64,000 nucleotides of DNA from JBALVT01 sp965262875 (lineage in GTDB: Bacteria; Pseudomonadota; Gammaproteobacteria; Pseudomonadales; Halieaceae): contig OZ253570.1 of assembly GCA_965262875.1 (NCBI GenBank), positions 1 through 64,000 of the forward strand, in the 5' to 3' direction. Shown here in pieces: positions 6,996 to 14,910 of the stretch (positions are counted from its first letter, which is position 1; every line of letters starts with the position of its first letter). The notes beneath the pieces were generated by a model. The model was not told the DNA's origin and searched no databases. It saw nothing but the letters and a program-made list of their open reading frames with translations. Position numbers and translations under genes: made by a program.

Positions 6996-8994
6996 CTAGC
7001 AAGTCCAACCTATTATAAGTTCCCGCTTGCTTACTCCCATCAAAGGTAAACTTTGGCAGCACCTTGTGGATGATAAAGTTATTTATTGCTTGTTCACGGT
7101 CATCATTTAGTTCCGCGAACAAGGCTAAATAATTTAGCCCCTGACGAATGGTCCGCATACTAAACTCAACCCCTATTGGGTTAAAGAACTCCTTGTTTAA
7201 GCTAATGAACAAGGAGCAAAATGGATCATTCTGGTCAAATTTAGGATATGCCTCTCTTTCGCCCAATGCATCAATATCAAAATGAATTGGCTTACTCACA
7301 TCGTCAAAACCATAGTTTTCTATTTGAGAAAAAACATCATCCCAATCAGTTAATAGAGGGCTTTTGAACTTCATGATATGTGCGCGATCAAGAATTTTGG
7401 GGGATAAGTAGTGTGTTGTTTCATCAATATTAATGGCACCAATAATGCGAACATTCGCAGGCACTTTAATCGTTGAGGGTGTACTAATAATCCCAGATAA
7501 CATCCGTCTTATATCCCCGTGATATTTAATCAGGGAATCTTTATCACTGAAACCAAATGCACCTTTCATTTCTGCATTGACATCTTTGTCCTGCATTAAC
7601 TTAACAAAATCGATTATCCCATCTCGAGAGTACTTAGCTCTCGCGTCAGAGATAATGGCAACAACAGCTTTAATTTCTGATAAAATGTGAGCCGATTCAT
7701 CATCAGAATAGAGTTGTATCTCAGGTATAGCGTCACGGGTTTCTAGCTTTGAAAGAAAATCAGCAAAATAGTACTCAACCCTAGCCAAGTTCATCTCATC
7801 TAAGCAGATAAAATAAGGCACCTCTGGGTGTTGTTGTGCCTCTATTAGCGCCTCTAAAAAAGGTGTTGAAAGGTATTTTTTCTCTAGAGGATTATAGTAG
7901 CCCAACAAATCTTCGGAGCTTGTCCAGTTAGGTTTCACTGGGATAATTTTTGAGACCCCACCTACCGCTTTAGCAAAAGACTGTACCAAGTTCGTTTTCC
8001 CCGAACCCGAATCTCCAGCTAAAATAATCAAATCATTGCTTCGAATAAGGGTTAAATAGTTTTCGATAATATGTCTTTGATAGAGAATGTCTTGCTCTTT
8101 TAAGTATGCTTGGATGTAAGAAACCGCTTTAGTATAATCACCATTGAACACTTCTTGAAAGCTAAGACCATCTTGAACGCCAGAACCTTTAGTCACATTG
8201 AAAATAAAACTTTCAAAGTCTTCTTCATCGATAAACTCAAAATCTTTAAGAAATTGCGCCTTTTCTGTAATGTATGATTTTAATTTTTCAATCTTTTTGG
8301 ACATCTTTTGCTCTACCTTTTGATATTCATGGATAAGGGCGGCCAATTCATCTTGGCGAATGGTGATTTCTGACTGCAATTGCCCGTTGCTCACTTCCAG
8401 GCCATTATTCTGTTCTGCTAATTCGCCTAATGCAGCTGTTGCCTCAACGTGTTTGCGTTTAACAATGTTAAGCTTTAGTTCTAATGTCTTTTGTTCTTTT
8501 TTAACTTTTGTGCTGACAGCTGCTAATTGGAAGTCAAAAATCGATTCTGAGATGTAACCTGTGGCATCCCCATTGATAATCTCATTTCTATCAATGGGCA
8601 TGGATACTAAACGCTGCCCTGAGCCTTTTTTAACTGTAAGAAGAAATGGATTACCACGCTTTTCGCGCTCTGCTTTTTTAGCTAGCTCCAGCTCGCATCT
8701 AATCCAAATACTAGTATCATGACCTAACAGTAATTTGGCATAACTAAGTGTTATGTGCACGCCAGAATCGATATTCCTTCGCAACTCTGTCGGATAACTA
8801 ATTTCGAGATTTTCAGTTATCGTTTTTATATTTGTTATGCCCACCCATTTATCCGTTGGCAGAAATTCCAGTTTTCCCCACACTTCAATCTTGCGGTTAG
8901 TAATATTCCAGCTTTTATAAAGCAGCTGATAAAGTTCTTTATCAGACATTTCTTTAATTACATCATATCTGTAGGTAATGTCAGTTACATTCAT
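6964..8994 (-). CDS. McrB-like AAA+ protein, 3' end replaced by the IS
   Basis: A 676-residue reading frame with an N-terminal region of unknown fold (1-160), a coiled coil (about 165-245) and a C-terminal AAA+ domain of the McrB type: Walker A GDSGSGKT (327-334), Walker B FICLDEMNLARVEYYF (about 396-411) and a sensor segment GAINIDETTHYLSPKILDRA. McrB is the nucleotide-driven motor of type IV restriction and normally works with a McrC nuclease encoded next door. No McrC is visible; the IS begins at 6995 and supplies the last ten codons and the stop. Most of the domain is present, so it may fold, but the partner is gone. AT-rich codon use sets it apart from the GC-rich transfer genes and suggests separate acquisition. 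Confidence 0.8.
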   Translation of the reverse strand: MNVTDITYRYDVIKEMSDKELYQLLYKSWNITNRKIEVWGKLEFLPTDKWVGITNIKTITENLEISYPTELRRNIDSGVHITLSYAKLLLGHDTSIWIRCELELAKKAEREKRGNPFLLTVKKGSGQRLVSMPIDRNEIINGDATGYISESIFDFQLAAVSTKVKKEQKTLELKLNIVKRKHVEATAALGELAEQNNGLEVSNGQLQSEITIRQDELAALIHEYQKVEQKMSKKIEKLKSYITEKAQFLKDFEFIDEEDFESFIFNVTKGSGVQDGLSFQEVFNGDYTKAVSYIQAYLKEQDILYQRHIIENYLTLIRSNDLIILAGDSGSGKTNLVQSFAKAVGGVSKIIPVKPNWTSSEDLLGYYNPLEKKYLSTPFLEALIEAQQHPEVPYFICLDEMNLARVEYYFADFLSKLETRDAIPEIQLYSDDESAHILSEIKAVVAIISDARAKYSRDGIIDFVKLMQDKDVNAEMKGAFGFSDKDSLIKYHGDIRRMLSGIISTPSTIKVPANVRIIGAINIDETTHYLSPKILDRAHIMKFKSPLLTDWDDVFSQIENYGFDDVSKPIHFDIDALGEREAYPKFDQNDPFCSLFISLNKEFFNPIGVEFSMRTIRQGLNYLALFAELNDDREQAINNFIIHKVLPKFTFDGSKQAGTYNRLDLLARIIHRSSYF

Positions 8995-9140
8995 CTAATA
9001 CCAAACCTGGGGACGCTTTGGGTAGGGGGCGCAGGACAGGGCTAACGCATGAACTGGGGTCTGTTTGAACTTCGTCCCTGTTAGGCACCAAACGCGACAT
9101 GCATGGTTCTTCAGTATATTTGCAATAGAACCGATCAGAT

Positions 9141-9476
9141 TCAGGTGCCATGCTTTTGGCGCAAATCTTCGACAAGAGTCTCGAAAATATTCTGGATGCT
9201 TTGATCCGTTTCAATTGCGTGAAATGCAAGCCATTTATGTAGATTCTTTGATAAAGCAACACTAATACGCTTCTCGCCAGGCCTCTTGCATGGCGCTCTT
9301 TTGGTAGAGTTTTTTAGCGTAAGCTTCTGATTACTGTATGCTGGGGTGTCTCGTGTAAAACCAGATTCCTGACCAGCCCTTTCAACTTCTTGAATTGGAA
9401 TATCTAACTTGCGAGGTTTGCGAAAAGCATCTAACTCCCCTGCCCCCACACCAAATGAGTTTTTACGTTCAGCCAT
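9141..9476 (-). CDS. Small ribbon-helix-helix partition partner of ParA
   Basis: A 111-residue basic protein with a disordered N-terminal half and a C-terminal ribbon-helix-helix-like segment (RISVALSKNLHKWLAFHA, then a helix ending LVEDLRQKHGT). It overlaps the end of parA by 8 bp and is translated in the same direction. Small ribbon-helix-helix proteins downstream of ParA are the centromere-binding partner in type Ib partition, and the iterons upstream of parA are its likely target. It has no ParB nuclease-like or KorB domain. Partner function is inferred from fold and position. Confidence 0.65.
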   Translation of the reverse strand: MAERKNSFGVGAGELDAFRKPRKLDIPIQEVERAGQESGFTRDTPAYSNQKLTLKNSTKRAPCKRPGEKRISVALSKNLHKWLAFHAIETDQSIQNIFETLVEDLRQKHGT

Positions 9477-10143
9477 TTTCCAATTCTTTCAGTCTTTCCA
9501 AAATATTATCAGCATAACTCCGAGCATTAGCGCGAGCTTTTGGCAAGCCGTTAACATCTTTTGGGTCAAGACTATGAAGGTCTCCGCCAAAGGCAAATAT
9601 CTCACGAAAGGCAGCTCGTTCCACCAAGCTCGTATTCAAAACGTCGACGCCGGCCTTGTCTAACTGGCTTCGGATTGCGCGAAGGGAGCGTGAAATGATG
9701 GCCGCACTTGTACGAGTTAATATTATACTTTGTGGAATCACGCGCTTTTGCACACGACCTTGGTTGTGTACCATCGAGAAAGCTTCGCCACCCGCTTCAG
9801 CATCCATAGATGAGGGCTGTATGGGAGTAAGCACGAGATCACACAACGCCACAGCATAAGACGACATTACTGACGCAGAGCCTTCGAGGTCCACTATAAC
9901 AAAGCTAAAAGTTTCACTTGCGGTTTCAATGTGGTCCACGATGTTTGTGCGGTCTACCTCCGATATTACTGTAATGTTGGGCGGTTTACCTGGAAGCTCT
10001 GCCCATCTAGCAATCCAGTGCATTGGATCCGCATCAATTATGCATACATCGCCACCTTTGTTTGCAAGTTCTGTTGCAAGAATGAGCGCACTCGTAGTTT
10101 TACCCGATCCTCCCTTTGGGTTGATAAATGAGATAATCGACAT
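9469..10143 (-). CDS. parA: ParA/VirC1-type partition ATPase
   Basis: A 224-residue deviant-Walker ATPase: KGGSGKTT at residues 10-17, CIIDADPMHWIARWAE as motif A', and IVDLEGSASVMSSYAVALCDLVLTPIQPS as Walker B and switch region. The short length without an N-terminal helix-turn-helix and the DADP...RW pattern match small ParA and VirC1 proteins, which segregate plasmids or place conjugative DNA at the cell pole. It is upstream of and overlaps a ribbon-helix-helix gene, and a repeat-rich AT-rich tract precedes it. The ribosome site is CGGAGA. Confidence 0.9.
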   Translation of the reverse strand: MSIISFINPKGGSGKTTSALILATELANKGGDVCIIDADPMHWIARWAELPGKPPNITVISEVDRTNIVDHIETASETFSFVIVDLEGSASVMSSYAVALCDLVLTPIQPSSMDAEAGGEAFSMVHNQGRVQKRVIPQSIILTRTSAAIISRSLRAIRSQLDKAGVDVLNTSLVERAAFREIFAFGGDLHSLDPKDVNGLPKARANARSYADNILERLKELENG

Positions 10144-10173
10144 TACAGCATGTGTCTCCGTTTGTACTATGAA

Positions 10174-10271
10174 GCTATTACATAATAATGCTATTTATGC
10201 AAGGCACTATAATACAATACAGTATTTATGTAATAGCTCTACACCACTATTACATAATAGCGGTGTAGAGC
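10174..10271. repeat. Partition-site-like repeats upstream of parA
   Basis: The motif TATTACATAATA occurs at about 10176-10187 and again at 10249-10260, with an inverted near-copy at about 10225-10237. The last copy sits in the loop of an inverted repeat whose arms are GCTCTACACC (10236-10245) and GGTGTAGAGC (10262-10271). Repeated AT-rich motifs directly upstream of a parA-RHH operon usually form the centromere and the autoregulatory operator. This is seen directly; the function is inferred. Confidence 0.6.
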
Positions 10272-10297
10272 AGTAGCGGCATAACTCGCCATAGAGA

Positions 10298-10330
10298 AAA
10301 ATAAAGCGAAAATAAAGCGAAAATAAAGCG
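10298..10330. repeat. Three tandem 11-bp iterons (AAAATAAAGCG)
   Basis: Three perfect head-to-tail copies of AAAATAAAGCG span 10298-10308, 10309-10319 and 10320-10330, between the partition-type repeats and the next toxin-antitoxin pair. They could be part of a centromere, of an origin, or of the operator of the antitoxin starting at 10365. No initiator gene is present to favour an origin. Confidence 0.7.
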
Positions 10331-10364
10331 GTAGCTTTTATATTTATTAAGTGGTACTATCTAT

Positions 10365-10679
10365 GTGATTAAAAAGCACACATATCTTTGTGCGTTAGGA
10401 GCTGAACCCTTGTCTGCAATACCCATCACCAGCCCAAAAGAAAGGCTAACACTCACCATTCCGCGCTCTTTGAAAAAACGGGTGGAATCTGCTGTTCCCG
10501 ATCGCCAACGCTCTGCTTTTGCATCTAAAGCCTTGGAGGAGGCCCTGAAAGTCCTGGCTCGCAAGGAAGCGCTGAAAATGCTGGATGAGCTTCCCATAAC
10601 TCCAACAGGCGGCGAGGATTCCATGGAAGTTCAGTGCCGCTATCGGGTGGGCTTTGACAAGCCCAAGAAAAGTGCATGA
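10365..10679 (+). CDS. vapB: Ribbon-helix-helix antitoxin of a VapBC-like pair
   Basis: A 104-residue protein with a GTG start at 10365 (a TTG at about 10411 is possible). A ribbon-helix-helix-like region (RLTLTIPRSLKKRVESAVPDR) is followed by an acidic toxin-binding tail. It overlaps the PIN-domain gene by ATGA, the usual antitoxin-first order. Such antitoxins neutralise the PIN RNase and repress the operon; the 11-bp iterons at 10298-10330 lie in the promoter zone and are candidate operators. The fold is inferred from the short motif and the context. Confidence 0.7.
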   Translation: MIKKHTYLCALGAEPLSAIPITSPKERLTLTIPRSLKKRVESAVPDRQRSAFASKALEEALKVLARKEALKMLDELPITPTGGEDSMEVQCRYRVGFDKPKKSA

Positions 10680-11110
10680 GTTTGTTCGTTGTTGATGCCA
10701 GCGTTTTCAACAAGCTGTTCCTTGATGAGTCAGACAGGCCGCAGGCAATGGCGTTCTTCAGGCATGTCCTAACAGAAGGTTTGCCATTTGGAGCGCCAGA
10801 ATACCTGAAGCTCGAAGCTTGTCAGAGCGCATTGCACTACGGTCACGATTTTTCGGTACCGTTTGATCTACTCGAAAAATACACAGAGGGCGGTTTCCAG
10901 TGGATCGATATCGGCAAGCCGCATTGGCTCAAGGCTCAGGAAATCAGCCGCGATGGCAACCCAAAAGCGGGATATCCGACACTGCTCGACAGCCTTTACC
11001 ACGCGACCGCAATTATTGAAGGCGGGACGTTTCTGACTGCCGATGCGAAACATGCGAAGAAAGCGGCAAAACATGGCCACCTCACGCTACTGGTTGATTG
11101 GGTGCCGTGA
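10676..11110 (+). CDS. vapC: PIN-domain RNase toxin (VapC-like)
   Basis: A 144-residue PIN protein. The acidic metal-binding residues appear as D7 (FVVDASVFNKLFL), a glutamate in LKLEACQSALHYG, and C-terminal aspartates in TLLDSLYHATAI and FLTADAKHAKKA. VapC toxins are magnesium-dependent RNases that cut tRNA or rRNA. It is coupled to the antitoxin by a 4-bp overlap. Residues and length are normal, so it is probably active and may stabilise the element. Confidence 0.85.
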   Translation: MSLFVVDASVFNKLFLDESDRPQAMAFFRHVLTEGLPFGAPEYLKLEACQSALHYGHDFSVPFDLLEKYTEGGFQWIDIGKPHWLKAQEISRDGNPKAGYPTLLDSLYHATAIIEGGTFLTADAKHAKKAAKHGHLTLLVDWVP

Positions 11111-11646
11111 AAGAAAAAGCAGGGTGTTCTGTGTCGATTTAAGGCTGGCTTATCCATAATCATTCAAACACTGCCGCTTCAATTGGTTTTTGACTGCGCT
11201 CAAAATCTGGTAATTCAACGCCCTTTTAGTCATAGAACCCTAATTGCTTCAGAAATTTTTTCAACTGTCCGCGGGGCTTCATCCAGCAACTGCCGTGCCC
11301 CTCGCATTGTATACATTTCGATAGCGCTGGAAGTGGCCCCTCAAAACTACTCTCATAAATCTTCGATCAAAAACCTATAGGACATTTGATAGCGGGGGGA
11401 GGTCGCAATTATCCCGTACCTTTAGTCAAATACCCCCTACCTCAAAACCGGACGTGCGCCGTGTTGTCCACACATTTTTCAAAACCCTTTAGTGGTATTC
11501 ATTATGATAATATTTTGATTACTACAAAGAAAACAACCAGTAGTATTGCAAAACTGCGCAGGGGTGAAAGCCATTATAGATGGCCGCTATTATAACCTTA
11601 TGGGCGGCGTTGGTTCATCGGTGTGGCTCTGGCTGATTGGTGTGGC
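11111..11646. other. Gene-poor tract with mobile-element relics
   Basis: No convincing gene lies here. The complement of about 11218-11239 is identical over 22 bp to 28702-28723, next to a degenerate ISKra4-type transposase, so a relic of a related element is likely. On the minus strand, 11424-11460 ends in GCGCACGTCCGGTTTTGAGG, which resembles the 3' region of bacterial group II introns, but no domain V or reverse transcriptase could be built around it. Confidence 0.35.
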
Positions 11647-12090
11647 TCACAACATCGGCAATTGCTGCGGTTCCATGAAATACCCCCGCCGCCGCTTGCG
11701 GTCCTCCAGCGCCAGCAAGGCCTCATCGGCCTCGGCATGGCTTTGATATAAATCCAGCCGCACCTGTCCGGACGCGCCAATGCGCCCCCATTCCCGCCGC
11801 AGGGTCCATTCGCCAAACAGATTGGGCAATACCGCCATGGAGTAAAACCGGTCCTGATTTTTAGCCGGGTCGCGTTTTTCCAGATAGCTTTGCATCCATT
11901 GCAAATGAGGCGGTGAGGTGGCCGGTGTCAAGAATGTTTCCGCACTGGATGGCAAGGTCATGAGATCAGACACGGCCACTGGCGCGCCACTCTGGCAGGG
12001 CAGGGGCGTTGGTTTGGTCGGATGAACGCTGCGGCGTGTTGCAATCCGGAACGGGCTGCCTTGCAGGTCGGGCACTGCCTGCCTGGGCAA
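11647..12090 (-). CDS. WGR-domain protein
   Basis: The C-terminal two thirds match the WGR domain (DRFYSMAVLPNLFGEWTLRR, then EWGRIGASGQVRLDLY and a helix ALLALEDRKRRRGY). WGR domains bind nucleic acids and occur as small stand-alone proteins on alphaproteobacterial plasmids. The start is uncertain: TTG at 12090 gives 147 residues; ATGs at 11961 or 11898 give 104 or 83, closer to the usual size of these small proteins. Structured element copy A lies just upstream (12107-12216) and would be in its 5' leader. Confidence 0.8.
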   Translation of the reverse strand: MPRQAVPDLQGSPFRIATRRSVHPTKPTPLPCQSGAPVAVSDLMTLPSSAETFLTPATSPPHLQWMQSYLEKRDPAKNQDRFYSMAVLPNLFGEWTLRREWGRIGASGQVRLDLYQSHAEADEALLALEDRKRRRGYFMEPQQLPML

Positions 12091-12106
12091 GGTGAACTGT
12101 TGGCGT

Positions 12107-12216
12107 GGCGGGTTATCCAGTCAGAACGCAATCGACCATGGGAGATTTTGTTCTGACCCTGCGCCCGTAGGAGAGAGACCCCAGGTATCGAACGACCAGG
12201 GTGTGGGTAACCCGCC
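12107..12216 (-). repeat. Structured inverted element, copy A (110 bp)
   Basis: On the minus strand this copy matches 14071-14182 over its whole length. It has a terminal stem (GGCGGGTTA with TAACCCGCC), an internal stem ACCCTG/CAGGGT and a second stem GTCAGAAC/GTTCTGAC. Copy B has different bases in the same stems with pairing largely kept, which points to selection on structure. A conserved block (CGTAGGAGAGAGACCCC) lies between stems. It sits upstream of the WGR gene. Confidence 0.65.
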
Positions 12217-12218
12217 AC

Positions 12219-12275
12219 GCGCCCAATGGGCAGCGCATTTCATGCCCCGCTGGTTGGCAGGGTCGGCTTGCCGTT
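12219..12275. repeat. Palindromic repeat family unit, intergenic
   Basis: Contains CCCAATGGGCAGCGCATTTC followed by ATGCCCCGCTGGTTGGCAGG, the same arrangement (core hairpin around a CAT...ATG arm, then a TGGCAG-type flank) seen in the repeats at 17944-18053, 49600-49760 and 53333-53420. It directly follows structured copy A. Confidence 0.55.
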
Positions 12276-12327
12276 TACCGGATCATGTGGCTACAGTCTC
12301 TGAATAGATCATAAGGGAAAAGCACAG

Positions 12328-12615
12328 ATGGCGTTTACGGGGCGGCGGCGCAAGACTGAGCGGAAGCGTACAGCGCATCCGGCCGTTCGAATTGAACCTG
12401 ATGCCGCACTGCGGGTTGCGGGCCAGCGGCTGGAACATTTTTGTTACGCGACGACGCTCCGGATCACCTGCGCCTGCGGGCATCAGGGTATTTTGCCTGT
12501 GAGCGCGCTCCGTGATCGCTATCCCCGTGGAACCCGGATTAGCGAAGCGCTTGGACATGTGCGTTGCTCACGCTGTCAGGGCAGTCGCATTCAATCGGTC
12601 AAGACGCTCGACTGA
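12328..12615 (+). CDS. Small zinc-ribbon-like protein
   Basis: A 95-residue basic protein with two cysteine pairs (ITCACGHQG and VRCSRCQGS) spaced as in a treble-clef or zinc ribbon. A good ribosome site (AAGGGA) precedes the ATG. The N-terminus is rich in arginine and lysine, fitting nucleic-acid binding. I do not recognise a named family. It is monocistronic and lies on the opposite strand from the WGR gene. Confidence 0.6.
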   Translation: MAFTGRRRKTERKRTAHPAVRIEPDAALRVAGQRLEHFCYATTLRITCACGHQGILPVSALRDRYPRGTRISEALGHVRCSRCQGSRIQSVKTLD

Positions 12616-13599
12616 CACAGTTTAGAGGCCTGCTGACCAGGCGATCCATGCTTCGGAGCTCTCTGGGACCAGCAGGAATCGAACATATTGTTTCTGATGA
12701 AGTCCTAAAAACAACGGCTGTTCAGTGTAAAACGAGGACGATAGCAACTTTGTGAAGGTTCGGGACCAGGCAGTTTGTTTTTTCTTCAGCACTCACCTGA
12801 TCTGTTCATATTCAGCGACCCGCAGGCAGACCGCAGGGCGGCCGCATCTGTGGCATTTGCTGCGTTTCAACTCTTTGGGCGACCGCGTGCTGGAAGGTCG
12901 GATTAAAACTTTTCTGTCGGTGGCCAGCTGCCTGTCTGGCAGAGCCCGGCCCTGCGTTATTCCAGCCGATTGCCCAACCGCTCACCGCAGTCTTCAGGTG
13001 ATCCGTTGTGCAATGGTTTCAAGCCTGCTGCCTGTCTGTCGCAGATAAAAACCAGCTTCAAGGATCACAAAACTTTTACAGGGGAGCGTCTCCTTCGGGG
13101 CTTCAATGTACGCGCCAGGCGTTGCGCTTAATCTGGCCGACAAGGCCGAAGCCAGGGGCACCAAGATATGATGCGCTGTGTTTGTCGTATCCGTGGAAGT
13201 GAACAGGCTATCGCCTGTCGCCCGGTCGCGCAAACGCTCCGTGCGGCGTTGCACCCGGCATTCCGGTCTGGCAGGGCGCGAGCACTCCGGTCGGTGGCTG
13301 TGCCATCGGTTTACGCTCTGGTCCGTTTTGCAAGCAAAACAGTCCCGCCGCTACACCCTCTTTTCCAACCCCTTCCTGCGTTTGCCTGCACCTGTCTGCC
13401 AGACCTGCCCAAAATCACACACACAGGATGTGGAAGCGGATGCAGCGGAAGCAGTAAATTGGGCCATAGATCAGGATCGCCTGATGGGGCCGTGAAGATA
13501 GACCGGGGACGGATCAGCATATGGTTCGTCCCTGCTTGCAAAAAGCGCCGCTAGGCAAACCTCGAAAAACACCCTATATTGCCAGAAAGGATACCAAAC
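12616..13599. other. Gene-poor tract of about 980 bp
   Basis: No confident gene. The longest plausible frame (GTG 13178 to 13495, plus strand) ends in a coding-looking tail (HTQDVEADAAEAVNWAIDQD), but the rest is rich in Arg, Ser and Cys as expected for non-coding GC-rich DNA, and no ribosome site is obvious. It may be a gene remnant. No strong terminator or repeat was seen. Confidence 0.35.
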
Positions 13600-13956
13600 A
13601 TGGCTCATGCACTACAGATCGATACACTCGCCTTCACCAAGAAGCTCCGGGAAGCGGGGGCCGAAGAAGGCCTGGCCGAGGCCATTGTTGAAGGCCTCAC
13701 CGCCGCTGATACTTCGGAACTTGCTACAAAGTCAGATGTTGCTAAAGTTGAGAGTGCCTTAAAAGTCGATATTGCCGAAGTCAAAGGCGAGTTGAAGGCT
13801 GATATTGCCGAGGTCAGAACCGAGATTGCCGAAGTTAAATCCGATTTAACAACGCTTATTATGCAAAGCAGTAACCGCACAATTTACATAATAGGCGGGT
13901 TTATCGGCTTGCTGTTCGCTATCGACAAGTTACTGCCGCTCGCAGGGCTTGAATAG
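13600..13956 (+). CDS. DUF1640-like coiled-coil membrane-anchored protein
   Basis: A 118-residue protein starting MAHALQIDTLAFTKKLREAG, after a GAAAGG ribosome site. The N-terminal region (DTLAFTKKLREAGAEEGLAEA) matches the bacterial DUF1640/CCDC90-like pattern. It is followed by a coiled coil with heptad-like repeats (VDIAEVKGELKADIAEVRTE) and one C-terminal transmembrane helix (IYIIGGFIGLLFAIDKLLPLAG). A paralogue with the same layout is at 56263-56718. The function is unknown. A strong terminator follows. Confidence 0.75.
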   Translation: MAHALQIDTLAFTKKLREAGAEEGLAEAIVEGLTAADTSELATKSDVAKVESALKVDIAEVKGELKADIAEVRTEIAEVKSDLTTLIMQSSNRTIYIIGGFIGLLFAIDKLLPLAGLE

Positions 13957-13974
13957 CACTCTATATCGATGACA

Positions 13975-14007
13975 ACGGCCTTGCCTAAGCAGTGGGGCCG
14001 TTTTTTT
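13975..14007 (+). terminator. Rho-independent terminator after the DUF1640-like gene
   Basis: The stem ACGGCC (13975-13980) pairs with GGCCGT (13996-14001) and is followed by a run of T residues (14001-14007), 18 bp beyond the stop codon. Confidence 0.8.
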
Positions 14008-14070
14008 ATGTCCGGTGATTTTCGGGGTGCTTGCCTTGTCTTTAGAATGCCGCCAAAAATGGCGGCGCGG

Positions 14071-14182
14071 CGCGGGTTACCCACAACCCTTCGTCGTTCG
14101 ATACTTGGGGTCTCTCTCCTACGGGCGCAAGGTCTGTGCAAAATCTCCCATGGTCGATTGTGCAAAGACTGGATAACCCGCC
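14071..14182 (+). repeat. Structured inverted element, copy B (112 bp)
   Basis: Inverted copy of 12107-12216. Terminal stem GCGGGTTA/TAACCCGC; internal stem ACCCTT with AAGGT where copy A has ACCCTG with CAGGGT; second stem GTCTGTGCA with TGCAAAGAC where copy A has GTCAGAAC with GTTCTGAC. The matched changes in both arms suggest a conserved folded RNA or DNA hairpin. A separate perfect hairpin (GCCGCCA...TGGCGGC, 14050-14067) lies just before it. It may be a structured RNA, a single-strand origin or a miniature mobile element. Confidence 0.65.
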
Positions 14183-14289
14183 CCGCCGATAGACGAGGCG
14201 TCTCTGACTGGATCGCAGCCTTCAGAAAGTGGCGCAGCCTTACAGTAAAAGACCAACCCGAAAGACGGTGTGGATACGATAGCAAGCGG

Positions 14290-14577
14290 CTATGCGTTCA
14301 CCGCCGCTTTAAGGGCGGTGGCGGCACGAATGCTGACAGCCTTGTCAGCGTCCTTGCTGATCATCTCGCCGGTTGCCGGACTGCGTAACTCGCGGGCAGG
14401 GCGGTCACGGGTTTCAAACTTGGCAAGATCGGGCAGAGCCACAGCATCCCCTGCTGTCAGGCGTTTGCTGACAACTTTGGCAAGCGCATCCAGAACTTCG
14501 CTTGCCGTCTTCTGGGTGCATCCAGTTTCCTCTGCCAGATCTTTTATCAATGCGCTTTTGGGGATGGGTCGTGCCAT
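14290..14577 (-). CDS. HU-family DNA-binding protein
   Basis: A 95-residue HU/IHF-family protein starting MARPIPKSALIKDLAEETGC. The N-terminal helices, the KFETRDRPARELRSPATGE arm with the conserved proline-containing tip, and the C-terminal AATALKAAVNA helix are visible. The longer upstream frame was rejected because its residues look like shadow sequence and the length here is the family norm. HU proteins bend DNA and shape nucleoprotein complexes; on mobile elements they may assist transfer or silence genes. A second, IHF-like paralogue is at 29095-29397. Confidence 0.9.
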   Translation of the reverse strand: MARPIPKSALIKDLAEETGCTQKTASEVLDALAKVVSKRLTAGDAVALPDLAKFETRDRPARELRSPATGEMISKDADKAVSIRAATALKAAVNA

Positions 14578-14703
14578 ATGGGGTTCCTTTGCGTGTGTTT
14601 CTGCTCGTGTGGCCTGAGCCACGTGCGGCAAACTATGCAGGGGATGGTACTGATTGCAAGTCTTGTTTGCTTCACAAGCAGTATCAGCGTGGCTTTGTAG
14701 GGG

Positions 14704-14865
14704 GTGTGGGTGCATTATTCGGTGTCAGCGATCGGTTTGGCAGTGGCAAACAGCGTGGGTTCGCTTTCGGGGCTTGGGCCATACCGTTTGATCCGGGTGG
14801 GCGTTGTCGTCTTCTTTGCCCCCAAAACCAAAACCAAAACCGGCAACGATGACGTCGTCGAATAA
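14704..14865 (+). CDS. Possible small hydrophobic protein
   Basis: A 53-codon frame from GTG 14704 reads VWVHYSVSAIGLAVANSVGS and then a hydrophobic RVGVVVFFAP segment with a charged KTKTKTGNDDVVE tail. It ends 16 bp before a strong terminator, which suggests a transcript ends here. It lies directly after an in-frame TAG (14698-14700) that closes an 18-codon frame. No clear ribosome site and no family recognised; weak evidence. Confidence 0.25.
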   Translation: MWVHYSVSAIGLAVANSVGSLSGLGPYRLIRVGVVVFFAPKTKTKTGNDDVVE

Positions 14866-14880
14866 CCCAACTCCCCAACT

Positions 14881-14910
14881 GGGCGGCCCAAAGTGGCCGC
14901 CCTTTTTTCT
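14881..14910 (+). terminator. Rho-independent terminator
   Basis: GGGCGGCC and GGCCGCCC form a perfect 8-bp GC stem with a short loop, followed by TTTTTT. On the plus strand it ends whatever is transcribed from 14600-14880. Confidence 0.85.

Noticed and set aside
11424..11460. Group II intron 3' end
   Set aside because: Only the GCACGTCCGGTT-like string fits; no domain V hairpin with the catalytic triad and no reverse transcriptase could be found.
12107..14182. Composite transposon bounded by inverted copies A and B
   Set aside because: No transposase lies between the copies and no target duplication is seen at their outer edges; compensatory stem changes fit a folded element better.
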